From assembly GCF_002441715.1 (NCBI RefSeq), contig NZ_JXJX01000004.1:112812-176811 (forward strand): a DNA stretch of 64,000 nt. Reading direction: 5' to 3'. Each line of letters starts with the position of its first letter. Position 1 is the first letter of the stretch. The position numbers were made by a program, and so were the translations under genes. Positions 44,201 through 53,896 of the stretch are shown here, in pieces. Source of the stretch: Pseudolactococcus plantarum (GTDB lineage Bacteria; Bacillota; Bacilli; Lactobacillales; Streptococcaceae). Under the pieces are notes generated by a model that was not told the DNA's origin, did not search any database, and worked only from the letters and a program-made list of their open reading frames with translations.

Positions 44201-44781
44201 ATAATATCGTCAAGACGATCCATATTTTCTTGCGTACTCGCAAGCTTACTTTCTGTTTCCTTTTTTCGTGTTTTATATTTTAATACGCCTGCCGCTTCTT
44301 CAAAAATCAAACGGCGCTCTTCTGGTTTACTATTGAAAATTGACTCAATTTTACCTTGAGAGATAATCGAAAAACTATCACGACCAAGTCCTGTGTCCAT
44401 AAACAATTCATGCACATCTTTGAGGCGGACTTTTCGATCGTTAATCAAAAACTCACTATCACCATTTCGATAAAGTCTACGTGTCACAACAACTGTTTTA
44501 TCACTAGCTAGATACTGATCACTGTTATCAAATGTGACGATGACCTCTGCATAATTAAGCGCACGACGTTTTTGCGTACCAGCAAAAATAATATCAGGCA
44601 TCTTAGCCCCACGCAAACTTTTGGCTGATTGTTCACCAAGTGCCCAACGCAGACTCTCAGTAACATTGGATTTTCCAGAACCATTTGGACCCACGATAGC
44701 AGTCACACCTGTATCGAAGGTTATTTTCGTACGATCAGCAAAAGACTTGAAGCCTACCATCTCGATTTGCTTTAAATACAT
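41245..44781 (-). CDS. smc: Chromosome segregation protein SMC
   Basis: This 1178-residue condensin subunit has an N-terminal head with Walker A AIVGPNGSGKSNVTE, a long coiled coil (about 170-500), a hinge (about 510-670) with GVIGAIADLVSFDKKYATALDIALG, a second coil (about 680-1010), and a C-terminal head with signature LNLMSGGEKSLTALALLFAI and Walker B FVVLDEVEAALDEAN. It organises and segregates the chromosome with ScpA and ScpB. The start is 2 bp after the rnc stop; the rnc-smc(-ftsY) association is a known Firmicutes arrangement, although ftsY is separated here by an NTF2-like gene. Confidence 0.97.
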   Translation of the reverse strand: MYLKQIEMVGFKSFADRTKITFDTGVTAIVGPNGSGKSNVTESLRWALGEQSAKSLRGAKMPDIIFAGTQKRRALNYAEVIVTFDNSDQYLASDKTVVVTRRLYRNGDSEFLINDRKVRLKDVHELFMDTGLGRDSFSIISQGKIESIFNSKPEERRLIFEEAAGVLKYKTRKKETESKLASTQENMDRLDDIIYELDGQLTPLRAQRDVALKFRELDEKREQLGLSVIVAQIIAEKVTYEQTQVQLKAVTENLDELAQVEAGLEDQLVDLKQKRREVERTQETLQEALLNLTTAKSDFQSKIDIYKNQEEMSQKSVAERSERIELLSHKLNNLEDELEQLTTKLSENQALKTSLSEQIQSLQTKLDGLSENPEEAIERLRTEYVRLVNEEAQLSNKMTKQTSELTNLVANAASRSDEQQELSEKYNSLKAELTETSQHANALKEEIDQLLHDYQEIDVALKHSEMENEQLQTRLFSAMDDVHKTKARLSSLENIRATHANFYQGVKAVLQASDRLPGVIGAIADLVSFDKKYATALDIALGAGAQNIVVSDEQAAKSAINFLREQRLGRATFLPLTTIKPRQFNQLTKVANMTGFIDVAQHLVTYDAHLSPAISNLLGSVLIVDNNDNATKIARAVNFTARIVALDGTEIRPGGSFSGGANKKNATTFTTVEIDDLKQKVSAYEATVLELEQSLKTVQTTKTQLMTQLAELRQVGETRRLERQKYTLKEQTLLSAQQDLESRLILSKTVDEQSMIDRLNAENESCQHSLAAIADKKDQINRDITQLKSSQTEINTLLDTVRKELQATQLTYSEIISELKHQTSESTRLMQEKNALSQEMAALTAQNETSDAEVDKTRLAQLTENLKKVSEKLDQTNMQLVSLKFEREDLTAQIEELDETHVAVTKDKQEQLAQQTRLTLSLESSEQILRQRQNKLTDVYQMSFDAAKAVAQTLTSLSESERQLQNLESQIRKLGPVNLAAIEQFDEVNERREFLNTQKDDLLKAKSLLESTINEMDDEVKVKFKTTFEAIRLAFQTNFTQMFGGGQADLVLNSEDLLTAGIDIDVQPPGKKLASLNLMSGGEKSLTALALLFAIIRVRTVPFVVLDEVEAALDEANVKRFGDYMTRFDENSQFIVVTHRKGTMKAAKVMYGVTMQEGGVSKIVSVKLKDFVADDAQV

Positions 44782-44783
44782 GC

Positions 44784-45503
44784 TTATCTATCCTCTTGTT
44801 GCTTTTTTTGATTGACAAAGGCATCTCGTGCAGCATCTTGCTCTGCTATTTTTTTGGACTTGCCCTTACCTTGCCCGATTACCTGACCTTCAAACTCGAC
44901 ATTTACTTCGAAGATAGGCGCATGTACTGGACCACTCTGACCTACAACGACATACTCAAGTGGAATTTTATTATTCGTATCAATATGTCCTGCTGTATAA
45001 AAAATTTCTTGCAGTGCTGATTTATAATCCGTCACTTTATCATAAGACCCATCTTCAATTTTAGGAATCATGACCTCATAAATAAAGTTCTTGACGGCGT
45101 TAAATCCTTGATCCATCAGAACTGCACCTAAAAATGCTTCAAATAAATTTTCTAAGTTAGCCTCATTTTCACGGCCACCATTTTTTTCTTCACCATTGCC
45201 TAGCTTCAGAAATTGGTCAAAACCAAGTTGACGAGAAAAATCAGCCAAAGATTCACGGCGAACGATGGAAATTTTTTTCTCAGTTAATACACCTTCACGC
45301 TCATCGGGATAGGCTTTATATAAATATTCAACGATGATAAAGCCTAAGGCTGCATCACCTAAAAATTCCAAGCGCTCATTATGAAAAACACTTGATGACT
45401 TATGCTCAAAATAATAAGATTTATGTGTAAAAGCTTCTGCTAAAAGCTCAGGTTTATTAAAGGTGATATGATATGCTTTTAATTTGTCTTGTAAATTTTC
45501 CAT
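44784..45503 (-). CDS. rnc: Ribonuclease III
   Basis: This 239-residue double-stranded-RNA endonuclease has the catalytic signature NERLEFLGDAALGFIIVEYLY (about 42-62), the later acidic pair in NLENLFEAFLGAVLMDQG, and a C-terminal dsRNA-binding domain with GPVHAPIFEVNVEFEGQ and GKGKSKKIAEQDAARDAF. It processes rRNA and structured mRNAs. There is no SD; TGGTATAAT ends seven bases before the ATG, predicting a leaderless rnc-smc mRNA. A 13-bp inverted repeat lies just upstream of the promoter. Confidence 0.97.
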   Translation of the reverse strand: MENLQDKLKAYHITFNKPELLAEAFTHKSYYFEHKSSSVFHNERLEFLGDAALGFIIVEYLYKAYPDEREGVLTEKKISIVRRESLADFSRQLGFDQFLKLGNGEEKNGGRENEANLENLFEAFLGAVLMDQGFNAVKNFIYEVMIPKIEDGSYDKVTDYKSALQEIFYTAGHIDTNNKIPLEYVVVGQSGPVHAPIFEVNVEFEGQVIGQGKGKSKKIAEQDAARDAFVNQKKQQEDR

Positions 45504-45510
45504 TAGCTCT

Positions 45511-45519
45511 ATTATACCA
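45511..45519 (-). promoter_or_regulatory. Extended -10 predicting leaderless rnc mRNA
   Basis: TGGTATAAT on the minus strand followed by AGAGCTA and the rnc ATG. Confidence 0.55.
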
Positions 45520-45532
45520 AAAATATCAAGTC

Positions 45533-45588
45533 TAGACCATTTTGAATGAATATAGGTCTATAAATTAGCTAGGTATCAAAATGGTCTA
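45533..45588. repeat. 13-bp perfect inverted repeat upstream of rnc
   Basis: Arms TAGACCATTTTGA (45533-45545) and TCAAAATGGTCTA (45576-45588) are separated by 30 bp that contain the smaller palindrome TATAGGTCTATA (45551-45562). No T tract follows, so it is not a terminator. It lies upstream of the predicted rnc promoter and could be an operator or a repeat element. Confidence 0.8.
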
Positions 45589-45603
45589 ATCGTTTCAAAC
45601 GTA

Positions 45604-45771
45604 TTAAAAAACCGTACGAACATAACAGTTGTCGTCATGTCCATACGGTTAACTTATTTGATGCTAGAGTCATGTTAGTTAGCGCAACAGCTGATGTCTC
45701 TATAGACAAAGTTTCGTGAGGGGCAACAGATACCTGACTCACTTGACTAACCTAGATCAGTATCTAGTATA
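45604..45771 (-). ncRNA. Candidate structured small RNA with its own terminator
   Basis: This lies in a 346-bp gap. On the minus strand a possible -10 TATACT (45766-45771) is followed by paired segments. CTAGGTTAGT (45746-45755) can pair with ACTAAC and CTAG near 45664-45679. GTGAG / CTCAC (45738-45742 with 45716-45720) and TGTCT / AGACA (45695-45708) form two hairpins. A 14-bp stem with wobble pairs (45610-45623 with 45637-45650) followed by TTTTTA ends the unit. The upstream gene has its own weak terminator, so this looks like an independent RNA of about 155 nt. It does not match tmRNA, 4.5S or RNase P RNA by eye; 6S RNA is not excluded. Confidence 0.45.
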
Positions 45772-45820
45772 AGGGCCAAGAAAAATGATTTTTACCCCAT
45801 CATGATGTCATCACACTCGA

Positions 45821-45845
45821 TAAAAAATAAGGCATCTCCTCCTTA
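45821..45845 (-). terminator. Weak terminator after the DUF1622 gene
   Basis: 5-bp stem TAAGG / CCTTA with an 8-nt loop followed by TTTTTTA on the minus strand. Confidence 0.5.
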
Positions 45846-45849
45846 ATTT

Positions 45850-46185
45850 TTATTTATTCTCTATTTCCTGATCAATTTCCTTACCTAAGAAGTAAGAAAT
45901 GATTGTCCGAATCACGACCAAAGCTGCCAACTTGGCAATATCGTCAAAGGTCGGTTTGATAATACTTTCAACTATATCTGCCGCAATCAACAGCTCTAAG
46001 GCGAAAAGTACATAAGCGCCAAGTTCGTTTTTAATCGTACGTAAAACACTCGCTTTATCAGCATGACTAAGTTCATTTTTAACGAACTTAACTGATGATT
46101 TCACAACACCGCAGATTAAGACTAAAACAGCAACAGAACTCATGAACAAAATCAGCAACTCACAAATTTCAGTGATTATTTTCAT
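45850..46185 (-). CDS. DUF1622-family small membrane protein
   Basis: This 111-residue protein has three hydrophobic segments. The central one reads GAYVLFALELLIAADIVESI, a DUF1622 hallmark, followed by LAALVVIRTIISYFLGKEI. The function is unknown. It starts 5 bp after the metG stop and has no SD, so expression is probably coupled to metG. Confidence 0.85.
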   Translation of the reverse strand: MKIITEICELLILFMSSVAVLVLICGVVKSSVKFVKNELSHADKASVLRTIKNELGAYVLFALELLIAADIVESIIKPTFDDIAKLAALVVIRTIISYFLGKEIDQEIENK

Positions 46186-46190
46186 ATGAC

Positions 46191-48281
<2,091 letters not shown>

Positions 48282-48355
48282 CTACAACTATCGTTTTATT
48301 TATCAAAAACACTGAACTTTCCGTGTAATTATTTTATACTGTTTAACACCTGATT

Positions 48356-48364
48356 TGATATAAT
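48356..48364 (+). promoter_or_regulatory. Extended -10 of the YbgA-like gene
   Basis: TGATATAAT gives a start near 48371 and a leader of about 49 nt that contains AAGGAG. Confidence 0.45.
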
Positions 48365-48419
48365 TTAAACTGGGTATCATCTAGTAAGCACAATTAACAG
48401 TATTCATAAGGAGTCTAAC

Positions 48420-48800
48420 ATGAGAACTTGCCAAAGTAAGTGGGCAGAACATAAATATTGGGTCATGGCGCATTCCCAGCAACATTATAATCAAATTAGA
48501 GAGCTTTTCAAATATAACCAATGGACACCTGATAAAACAGCACAATTCGAGCAATTACTGCAAGAAGCTGCGCAGAAACAGCCTACGGTTAAAACTTTAA
48601 CAACTGCTTATCAGCATGTTTGGGGTTATTTTAAAAAAATATGCACAGTTGAGGAAAAGGATGCATATTTAAATAAATTAGCCAGTCTAGATCCTGATCA
48701 TGATGAGCTGGGACCTTTTTTAAAAACGATGACATTTCGTTATCAAATCACATACCTCCTTGAGTCTAAACTGATACGTGACTTAGATAACTCACATTAA
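48420..48800 (+). CDS. YbgA-like DUF1722 protein
   Basis: This 126-residue protein has the DUF1722 pattern WAEHKYWVMAHSQQHYNQI near the N-terminus, then LTTAYQHVWGYFKKICTVEEKDAYL, and a C-terminal helix. YbgA of E. coli is of uncertain function and is often near photolyase or stress genes. It is here next to the repair gene exoA but is separated from it by a hairpin and has its own promoter. AAGGAG is well placed. Confidence 0.8.
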   Translation: MRTCQSKWAEHKYWVMAHSQQHYNQIRELFKYNQWTPDKTAQFEQLLQEAAQKQPTVKTLTTAYQHVWGYFKKICTVEEKDAYLNKLASLDPDHDELGPFLKTMTFRYQITYLLESKLIRDLDNSH

Positions 48801-48820
48801 AAAATGACTCATGCTACACG

Positions 48821-48858
48821 CTGTTAAGGAATTTCTTGACAGTTTCATTCCTTAACAG
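48821..48858. repeat. 12-bp inverted repeat between the YbgA-like gene and exoA
   Basis: CTGTTAAGGAAT / ATTCCTTAACAG with a 14-nt loop. There is no T run on either strand, so termination would be unusual. Confidence 0.7.
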
Positions 48859-48908
48859 GTTACTCATCTGACTTCTCAGACATTTGTTGTTAGTTAATGC
48901 TAGTTTTT

Positions 48909-48917
48909 TGTTATAAT
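48909..48917 (+). promoter_or_regulatory. Extended -10 predicting leaderless exoA mRNA
   Basis: TGTTATAAT followed by AAGGGTT and the ATG at 48925. The AAGGG would lie upstream of the predicted transcription start and so could not act as SD. Confidence 0.5.
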
Positions 48918-48924
48918 AAGGGTT

Positions 48925-49758
48925 ATGAATATGAAATTTATCTCGTGGAATATCGATTCCCTTAATGCTGCTTTAACCAGTGATTCAGCACGTGCTCAAT
49001 TGTCACAAGCTGTTTTAGACAAGCTTGCTGTCCTTGATGCTGATGTGATTGCCTTACAGGAAACGAAATTATCTGCTAAAGGACCTACAAAAAAACATAT
49101 AGATATTTTGACAGAACGTTTTCCAAGATATACGATCGTTTGGAATTCTTCTGTAGAACCTGCTCGAAAAGGCTATGCCGGTACCATGTTTCTCTATAAA
49201 AAAGACCTTAACGTCACAGCGACTATGCCAGAAATAGATGCACCATCAACGATGGATAACGAAGGACGTATTATCACACTAGAGTTTGATAACTTCTTCT
49301 TAACACAAGTCTACACACCAAATGCTGGTGATGGACTTAGACGTTTGTCTGATCGTCAACTATGGGATACCAAATACCAAGCGTATCTCCTCTCGCTAGA
49401 TGCTCAAAAACCAGTCATCGCAACTGGAGACTACAATGTCGCACATCACGAGATTGACCTAGCACATCCAAATAACAATCGCAATTCAGCTGGCTTTACA
49501 GATGAAGAACGCCAAGGATTTACTAACCTACTGTCTGCTGGATTTATTGATACTTTTAGATATGTTCATGGTCAAGTACCCCATGTCTATTCTTGGTGGG
49601 CACAACGCTCTAAAACAAGTAAACTGAACAATTCAGGGTGGCGTATTGATTACTTCATTACCTCACAACGTATTGCTGATGCTATCCAAAAATCTGAGAT
49701 GATTGATTCAGGTAGTCGACAAGATCACACCCCTATCTTACTTGAAATTGACTTATAA
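48925..49758 (+). CDS. exoA: Exodeoxyribonuclease III-type AP endonuclease
   Basis: This 277-residue enzyme cuts at abasic sites in base-excision repair. Catalytic motifs are KFISWNIDSLNA, DVIALQETKLS (metal-binding Glu), GYAGTMFLYKK, TQVYTPNAGDGL, TGDYNVAHHEIDLAHP, the GWRIDYFI segment and DHTPI (catalytic His). The start is probably 48925 with a leaderless mRNA; a second ATG two codons later is also possible. It is monocistronic with a terminator. Confidence 0.95.
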   Translation: MNMKFISWNIDSLNAALTSDSARAQLSQAVLDKLAVLDADVIALQETKLSAKGPTKKHIDILTERFPRYTIVWNSSVEPARKGYAGTMFLYKKDLNVTATMPEIDAPSTMDNEGRIITLEFDNFFLTQVYTPNAGDGLRRLSDRQLWDTKYQAYLLSLDAQKPVIATGDYNVAHHEIDLAHPNNNRNSAGFTDEERQGFTNLLSAGFIDTFRYVHGQVPHVYSWWAQRSKTSKLNNSGWRIDYFITSQRIADAIQKSEMIDSGSRQDHTPILLEIDL

Positions 49759-49763
49759 CCAAT

Positions 49764-49806
49764 AAAAAAACGAGCTAAACACATATCGTGTCTGGCTCGT
49801 TTTTTA
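49764..49806. terminator. Bidirectional terminator between exoA and the ArsC-like gene
   Basis: AAAACGAGC / GCTCGTTTT outer stem with an additional inner pairing (ACAC / GTGT) and T tracts on both strands. Confidence 0.87.
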
Positions 49807-49817
49807 TTTTGTCTAAA

Positions 49818-50174
49818 TTAATCTAGCAATGTTGCATAAGCTGTTCTATAACCTACTTGTAAAATATGACCTTTTTCATCAACTAAGATAGGGCGTTTGA
49901 TCAACATACCATCAGATGCAAGCAAGTCCGCAGCAGCTTCTGGTGTTAAATCAGCGACTTTATCTTTTAACTCAAGTTCTCGGTAACGCATCCCTGATGT
50001 GTTAAAGAATTTCTTTTTATCCAGTCCTGAATTTTTCAACCAAGATAAAATCACATCTGCTTTTGGTGGCGTTGTTTTCAAATCAATTTTTTCGACATCC
50101 TCAGATAAATCTGCCAGCTCTTTAGCAGCTTTCTGACAAGTCGAACATTTTGGATACCAATAAAATATCTTCAT
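49818..50174 (-). CDS. ArsC/Spx-family thioredoxin-fold protein
   Basis: This 118-residue protein has the redox motif CSTC at residues 10-13 (YPKCSTCQKA), then DLKTTPP, KKFFNTSGMRYRELELKD and IKRPILVDEKG. It matches the ArsC/YffB branch of the family. Arsenate reductase activity cannot be assumed, because no other arsenic genes are near. Its ATG shares one base with the serA stop, so it is translated with serA. Its role in a serine operon is unclear. Confidence 0.85.
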   Translation of the reverse strand: MKIFYWYPKCSTCQKAAKELADLSEDVEKIDLKTTPPKADVILSWLKNSGLDKKKFFNTSGMRYRELELKDKVADLTPEAAADLLASDGMLIKRPILVDEKGHILQVGYRTAYATLLD

Positions 50175-51349
50175 TATTTTTTGATAATCCTAACTTTAAT
50201 GATATGCTCTGAGCTTTCAAAACCAGCAGCAAGTGCTTTTACTTTTTCTTCATCTGATTCATCTAAGTCTATCAATGTATAAGCATGGTCATTTTTTGAG
50301 CGGTTAATAATATTTGAAATATTGATACCAGCATCAGAAACACGCGTAGAGATACGAGCCACGATATTTGGTACATTGTGGTTAACTAAGGTAATTCTAA
50401 ACGGTGTTGTCAACACTTGCTTAACATTTGGAAAGTTGACAGAATTAATAATTTCGCCTGTTTCTAAAAAGCGACGAATCGTTTGGCTGGCCATAATCGC
50501 ACAGTTTAACTCTGCTTCTTCGGTTGAGCCACCAACGTGTGGTAACACGATAATTTTATCTTTATTAAGTAGCTCTTCTGTACCAAAGTCAGTGATGTAA
50601 CGCTTCACAACGCCTGTTTCAATGGCATCAAACAAGGCTTTATTATCAACTAGTTCACCACGTGCAAAGTTGATGATTGTCACATCTTTACCCATTAAAT
50701 CAAAGGCTTCACGATTAAAAGTTTCTTTCGTTTCAGGAGTTAATGGTACATGAATCGTGATGTAATCAGAGTTTTTAAAGATTTCTTGAATTTCAGTCGC
50801 ACGGATAATCGCACGATTAAGTCCCCAAGCAGTTTCAACACTCACGTAAGGATCATAGCCAATCACGTTCATACCCAAACGAACAGCATCATTTGCGATT
50901 CTAGCACCGATAGCGCCAAGACCAATGACACCAAGTGTTTTGCCTGCAATTTCAGTACCAGCGAATTGTTTTTTCCCTGCTTCAACTTGACTAGGTACAT
51001 CATCACCTGTCAATGTGTTAACCCATTTGTTAGCACCGAGGTAATCACGCGCACTTAAAAGTGTTGAGGCGATAACTGCTTCTTTCACCGCATTAGCATT
51101 AGCACCTGGTGTATTAAAGACAACAATACCATGATCAGTTGCGACATCAATAGGAATATTGTTAGTTCCAGCACCAGCACGCGCAATGACTTTCAAGTTA
51201 TCAGGAAAATCTACACCATGAAGGTTTTCAGAACGAATGATATAAGCATCTGGATTCTCTTTTTGATCCCCATCAATCTGGAAGCCGTTTCCAAGTTCAC
51301 GAAGCCCAACTTGATTAATATTATTGTAAGTTTTTACTGTATAAACCAT
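50174..51349 (-). CDS. serA: D-3-phosphoglycerate dehydrogenase
   Basis: This protein of about 391 residues catalyses the first step of serine synthesis. The NAD-binding motif is KTLGVIGLGAIGARIANDAVRLGMNVIGYDPY, catalytic residues fall in NFARGELVD, TDFGTEEL and LPHVGGSTEEAE, and a C-terminal ACT domain is at about 318-391 (ITLVNHNVPNIVARIS). I start at ATG 51349; a TTG eleven codons upstream lies inside the end of serC. It follows serC by about ten bases. Confidence 0.94.
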   Translation of the reverse strand: MVYTVKTYNNINQVGLRELGNGFQIDGDQKENPDAYIIRSENLHGVDFPDNLKVIARAGAGTNNIPIDVATDHGIVVFNTPGANANAVKEAVIASTLLSARDYLGANKWVNTLTGDDVPSQVEAGKKQFAGTEIAGKTLGVIGLGAIGARIANDAVRLGMNVIGYDPYVSVETAWGLNRAIIRATEIQEIFKNSDYITIHVPLTPETKETFNREAFDLMGKDVTIINFARGELVDNKALFDAIETGVVKRYITDFGTEELLNKDKIIVLPHVGGSTEEAELNCAIMASQTIRRFLETGEIINSVNFPNVKQVLTTPFRITLVNHNVPNIVARISTRVSDAGINISNIINRSKNDHAYTLIDLDESDEEKVKALAAGFESSEHIIKVRIIKK

Positions 51350-51359
51350 TTTTATCTTA

Positions 51360-52457
51360 TTATCCTTTATTCTTTTCTTCAAATGCCTTCATAAAGGCTA
51401 CCAATGCTTCTACACCTTCGAGTGGAAAGGCGTTATAGATTGAGGCACGCATACCACCAACTGATCTATGGCCTTTGATATTTTTAAACTCATGCGCTAA
51501 TGCTTCTTTATTGAACAGTTTATCTAACTCATCAGTTGGTGTAACAAAAGGAATGTTACAAATACTACGGTCAGCTTTAACTGATACAGGATTTGAGTAA
51601 AATTCAGATTGATCTATGAAGTCATACAATAGATTTGCTTTTTCAACATTTCTAGTTTCCATTGCATCAACGCCACCAAGACTAGCGACATAATCGAATA
51701 CCAAACGCGCCATATAAATACCATATGTTGGTGGTGTGTTGTAAAGCGAGTCGTTATCAGATTGAATACGATAGTCTAACATTGATGATAAAACAGGCTC
51801 ATCATTTAATAAATCTTCACGCACGATAACAATCGTGACACCTGCTGGGCCAATATTTTTTTGAGCTCCTGCATAAATCAAACCAAAATCAGCGACGTTG
51901 TAACGAACAGCAAGGATATTTGAACTCATATCAGCAACAATAGGGACACCATTTGTATCTGGTAACTCATAAACAGTTGTGCCTTCAATTGTATTATTTG
52001 TCGTTAAATGCACATAAGCAGCATCTTTATCGATTGTACTTGCATCAAAGGTTGGAATATGATTAAAGACGCTATCTTCTGAAGAAGCTAATAGTTCTGG
52101 TTGAAAATCAATCGTTTTTGATAATTTAACAGCTTCAGTATAAGCTTTTTTACCCCAAGATCCACCGACAACATAATATGCCTTTTTCTTTTTTTGTGCA
52201 AGATTAAGTGGAATCATTGAAAATTGTAAGGATGCACCACCTTGTAAAAACAAGACTTTATAATTGTCTGGAATCGCCATTAATTCACGTAAACGTGACT
52301 CAGCCGATTTAATGATTTCATCAAACTCAGACGAACGATGGGACAGCTCCATCACACTCATACCACTTTCGCGGTAATCAAGCATTTCTTTTTGTGCCAG
52401 CTCTAGCACTGGTTTTGGTAATACAGCAGGACCTGCTGAAAAGTTGTAAACTGTCAT
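51360..52457 (-). CDS. serC: Phosphoserine aminotransferase
   Basis: This 365-residue PLP enzyme converts 3-phosphohydroxypyruvate to phosphoserine. It begins [16 protein letters not shown], has [13 protein letters not shown] and [17 protein letters not shown], the PLP lysine in [18 protein letters not shown], and [20 protein letters not shown] at the end. It is first in a serC-serA-arsC-like operon. SD GGAGGG is present. The serB phosphatase that often ends the lactococcal operon is not in the window. Confidence 0.96.
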   Translation of the reverse strand: MTVYNFSAGPAVLPKPVLELAQKEMLDYRESGMSVMELSHRSSEFDEIIKSAESRLRELMAIPDNYKVLFLQGGASLQFSMIPLNLAQKKKKAYYVVGGSWGKKAYTEAVKLSKTIDFQPELLASSEDSVFNHIPTFDASTIDKDAAYVHLTTNNTIEGTTVYELPDTNGVPIVADMSSNILAVRYNVADFGLIYAGAQKNIGPAGVTIVIVREDLLNDEPVLSSMLDYRIQSDNDSLYNTPPTYGIYMARLVFDYVASLGGVDAMETRNVEKANLLYDFIDQSEFYSNPVSVKADRSICNIPFVTPTDELDKLFNKEALAHEFKNIKGHRSVGGMRASIYNAFPLEGVEALVAFMKAFEEKNKG

Positions 52458-52515
52458 TCTGGTGAACCCTCCATTATTAGATTACTATTTATCTTAAGAT
52501 TAAGATTGCCGTAAC

Positions 52516-52551
52516 ATTTAGAATTGACTAAATATTGATATTATTATATCA
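52516..52551 (-). promoter_or_regulatory. serC promoter with downstream inverted repeat
   Basis: Extended -10 TGATATAAT (52543-52551) on the minus strand, start near 52536. Perfect arms ATTTAG (52516-52521) and CTAAAT (52528-52533) lie at the start of the leader and could bind a repressor. No CodY consensus seen. Confidence 0.45.
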
Positions 52552-52560
52552 TACTTATTA

Positions 52561-52796
52561 TTTTTTTTGATAGTATCTGAACCAATAAAGATTAACTCTT
52601 TTTTTAAATGTACGTCTTTTACTGTATTTGGCTCATCCTTTCATCAATGTATGTATTTGATTTCCCCTCAAAAACACAATTGCCACTATGCTTAACATAA
52701 ATAACTGCTAATGATCAGGTTTTATCGTGATAATAATCGACTTGATGAACATTAGTAACTACGGTATGAATACATACAGTACTTACGTTTGATAGC
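52561..52796. other. Gene-free AT-rich spacer between serC and the binding-protein gene
   Basis: Part of a 415-bp gap. I see no gene, RNA or repeat that I can support; the longest reading frames are about 20 codons without ribosome-binding sites. The serC promoter and the terminator of the binding-protein gene flank it. Confidence 0.5.
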
Positions 52797-52831
52797 AAAA
52801 AAACACGATGTATCACCCCCATCGTGTTTTT
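52797..52831 (-). terminator. Terminator after the first binding-protein gene
   Basis: Stem AAAAACACGATG / CATCGTGTTTTT with a 9-nt loop, T run on both strands. Confidence 0.88.
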
Positions 52832-52872
52832 ATAAATGTTCGGTTTTCATCTACTGATGATTTAGTAGATGC

Positions 52873-53697
52873 TTATTTTGCAGTTTCTAGGGATAACTTA
52901 AAGTTATTTTCTACAAACTGATCAATTTTTCCTTCTGATTTCAGTTTATCAACCACTTTATCGATTTCATCTTTTAGTTTTGTTGATCCTTTAGGCAATG
53001 CAATCGCATAACTATCTGATTTTGAACTATCAAATTTAACACTTGTTGCAATCGTTAAATCAGGATTTGCTGCGACATAAGCTTTAGCGATTGGTTCTTC
53101 AAAGATAACGCCTGATACTGTGCCGTTATTCAATTCGTTGATCATTTGACCATTTTTAACTAGACTCACAACTTTTACACCTTTGATTTGATCTGTTAAA
53201 ATATTTTCCTGAATAGAAGCTTTTTGTGCAGCCACTTTTACACCATCAAAATCTGATAGTTTTGTAAATTTATCAACTTCTGATTTTTTGACAATCATGA
53301 CATTTTTAGCTGTGTAGTAAGGAGTCGAAAAATCATACGCTTTTTTTCTTTCAGCAGTAGCAGAAATACCAGAGATACCAATATCAGATTTTCCTGATTG
53401 TACAGATGCTAAAACATTATTAAAGTCCATAGCCTCAAATTTTACTTTAACACCTAACGCTTTACCGATTTCATTAGCTAAATCAATATCTGATCCGACA
53501 ATTTTATTTTTACCATTTTCAATTGTTTGAAACTCGAATGGTGCAAACTCAGGGTTTAGTGCTACTGTAAGCGTTCCTTTATCTTTAACCTTACTTAAAC
53601 TTTTATCAGCATTAGCTTGTTTACCTGATCCACATGCTGTCAATGCTAACACAGCTGTCATTGCGATTGCACCAAGTACTATTTTCTTAACTTTCAT
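52873..53697 (-). CDS. Amino-acid-binding lipoprotein (orphan, copy 1)
   Basis: This lipoprotein of about 274 residues has signal peptide MKVKKIVLGAIAMTAVLALT with lipobox LTAC. Family 3 binding-protein features are GTLTVALNPEFAPFEFQ, GSDIDLANEIGKALGVKV, DFNNVLASVQSGKSDIGISGIS and YDFSTPYYTAKNV. The frame opens earlier with a GTG at 53748, but that lies within the promoter, and SD AGGAGA precedes the ATG at 53697. No permease or ATPase gene is adjacent, so it must partner with a transporter elsewhere or act alone. It is closely similar to the next gene. Confidence 0.9.
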   Translation of the reverse strand: MKVKKIVLGAIAMTAVLALTACGSGKQANADKSLSKVKDKGTLTVALNPEFAPFEFQTIENGKNKIVGSDIDLANEIGKALGVKVKFEAMDFNNVLASVQSGKSDIGISGISATAERKKAYDFSTPYYTAKNVMIVKKSEVDKFTKLSDFDGVKVAAQKASIQENILTDQIKGVKVVSLVKNGQMINELNNGTVSGVIFEEPIAKAYVAANPDLTIATSVKFDSSKSDSYAIALPKGSTKLKDEIDKVVDKLKSEGKIDQFVENNFKLSLETAK

Positions 53698-53739
53698 TTC
53701 ATCTCTCCTGATTTGTATATTTATTAGTTTATAGGTATA

Positions 53740-53767
53740 ATTATACACTTTTTAGTCACAAAATCAA
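53740..53767 (-). promoter_or_regulatory. Promoter of the first orphan binding-protein gene
   Basis: Minus-strand TTGATT (53762-53767) and TATAAT (53740-53745), 16 bp apart; leader about 36 nt. Confidence 0.65.
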
Positions 53768-53839
53768 GTGTTTTGCTTAATTTTATAAATAAAATGTATG
53801 ACTATTCATCATTTTTTCCTGAGCACACCCTCATCTTTT

Positions 53840-53884
53840 AAAAAATCTCTAATACACTTGTAAAGTACAAAAGCGTTAGAGATT
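53840..53884 (-). terminator. Terminator after the second binding-protein gene
   Basis: Stem AATCTCTAA / TTAGAGATT with a 23-nt loop, followed on the minus strand by TTTTAAAAG. Confidence 0.7.
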
Positions 53885-53896
53885 AATCGAGCTATC

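Noticed and set aside
53698..53748. Upstream GTG start for the first orphan binding protein
   Set aside because: It would place the start in the promoter and put 17 polar residues before a standard lipoprotein signal peptide.
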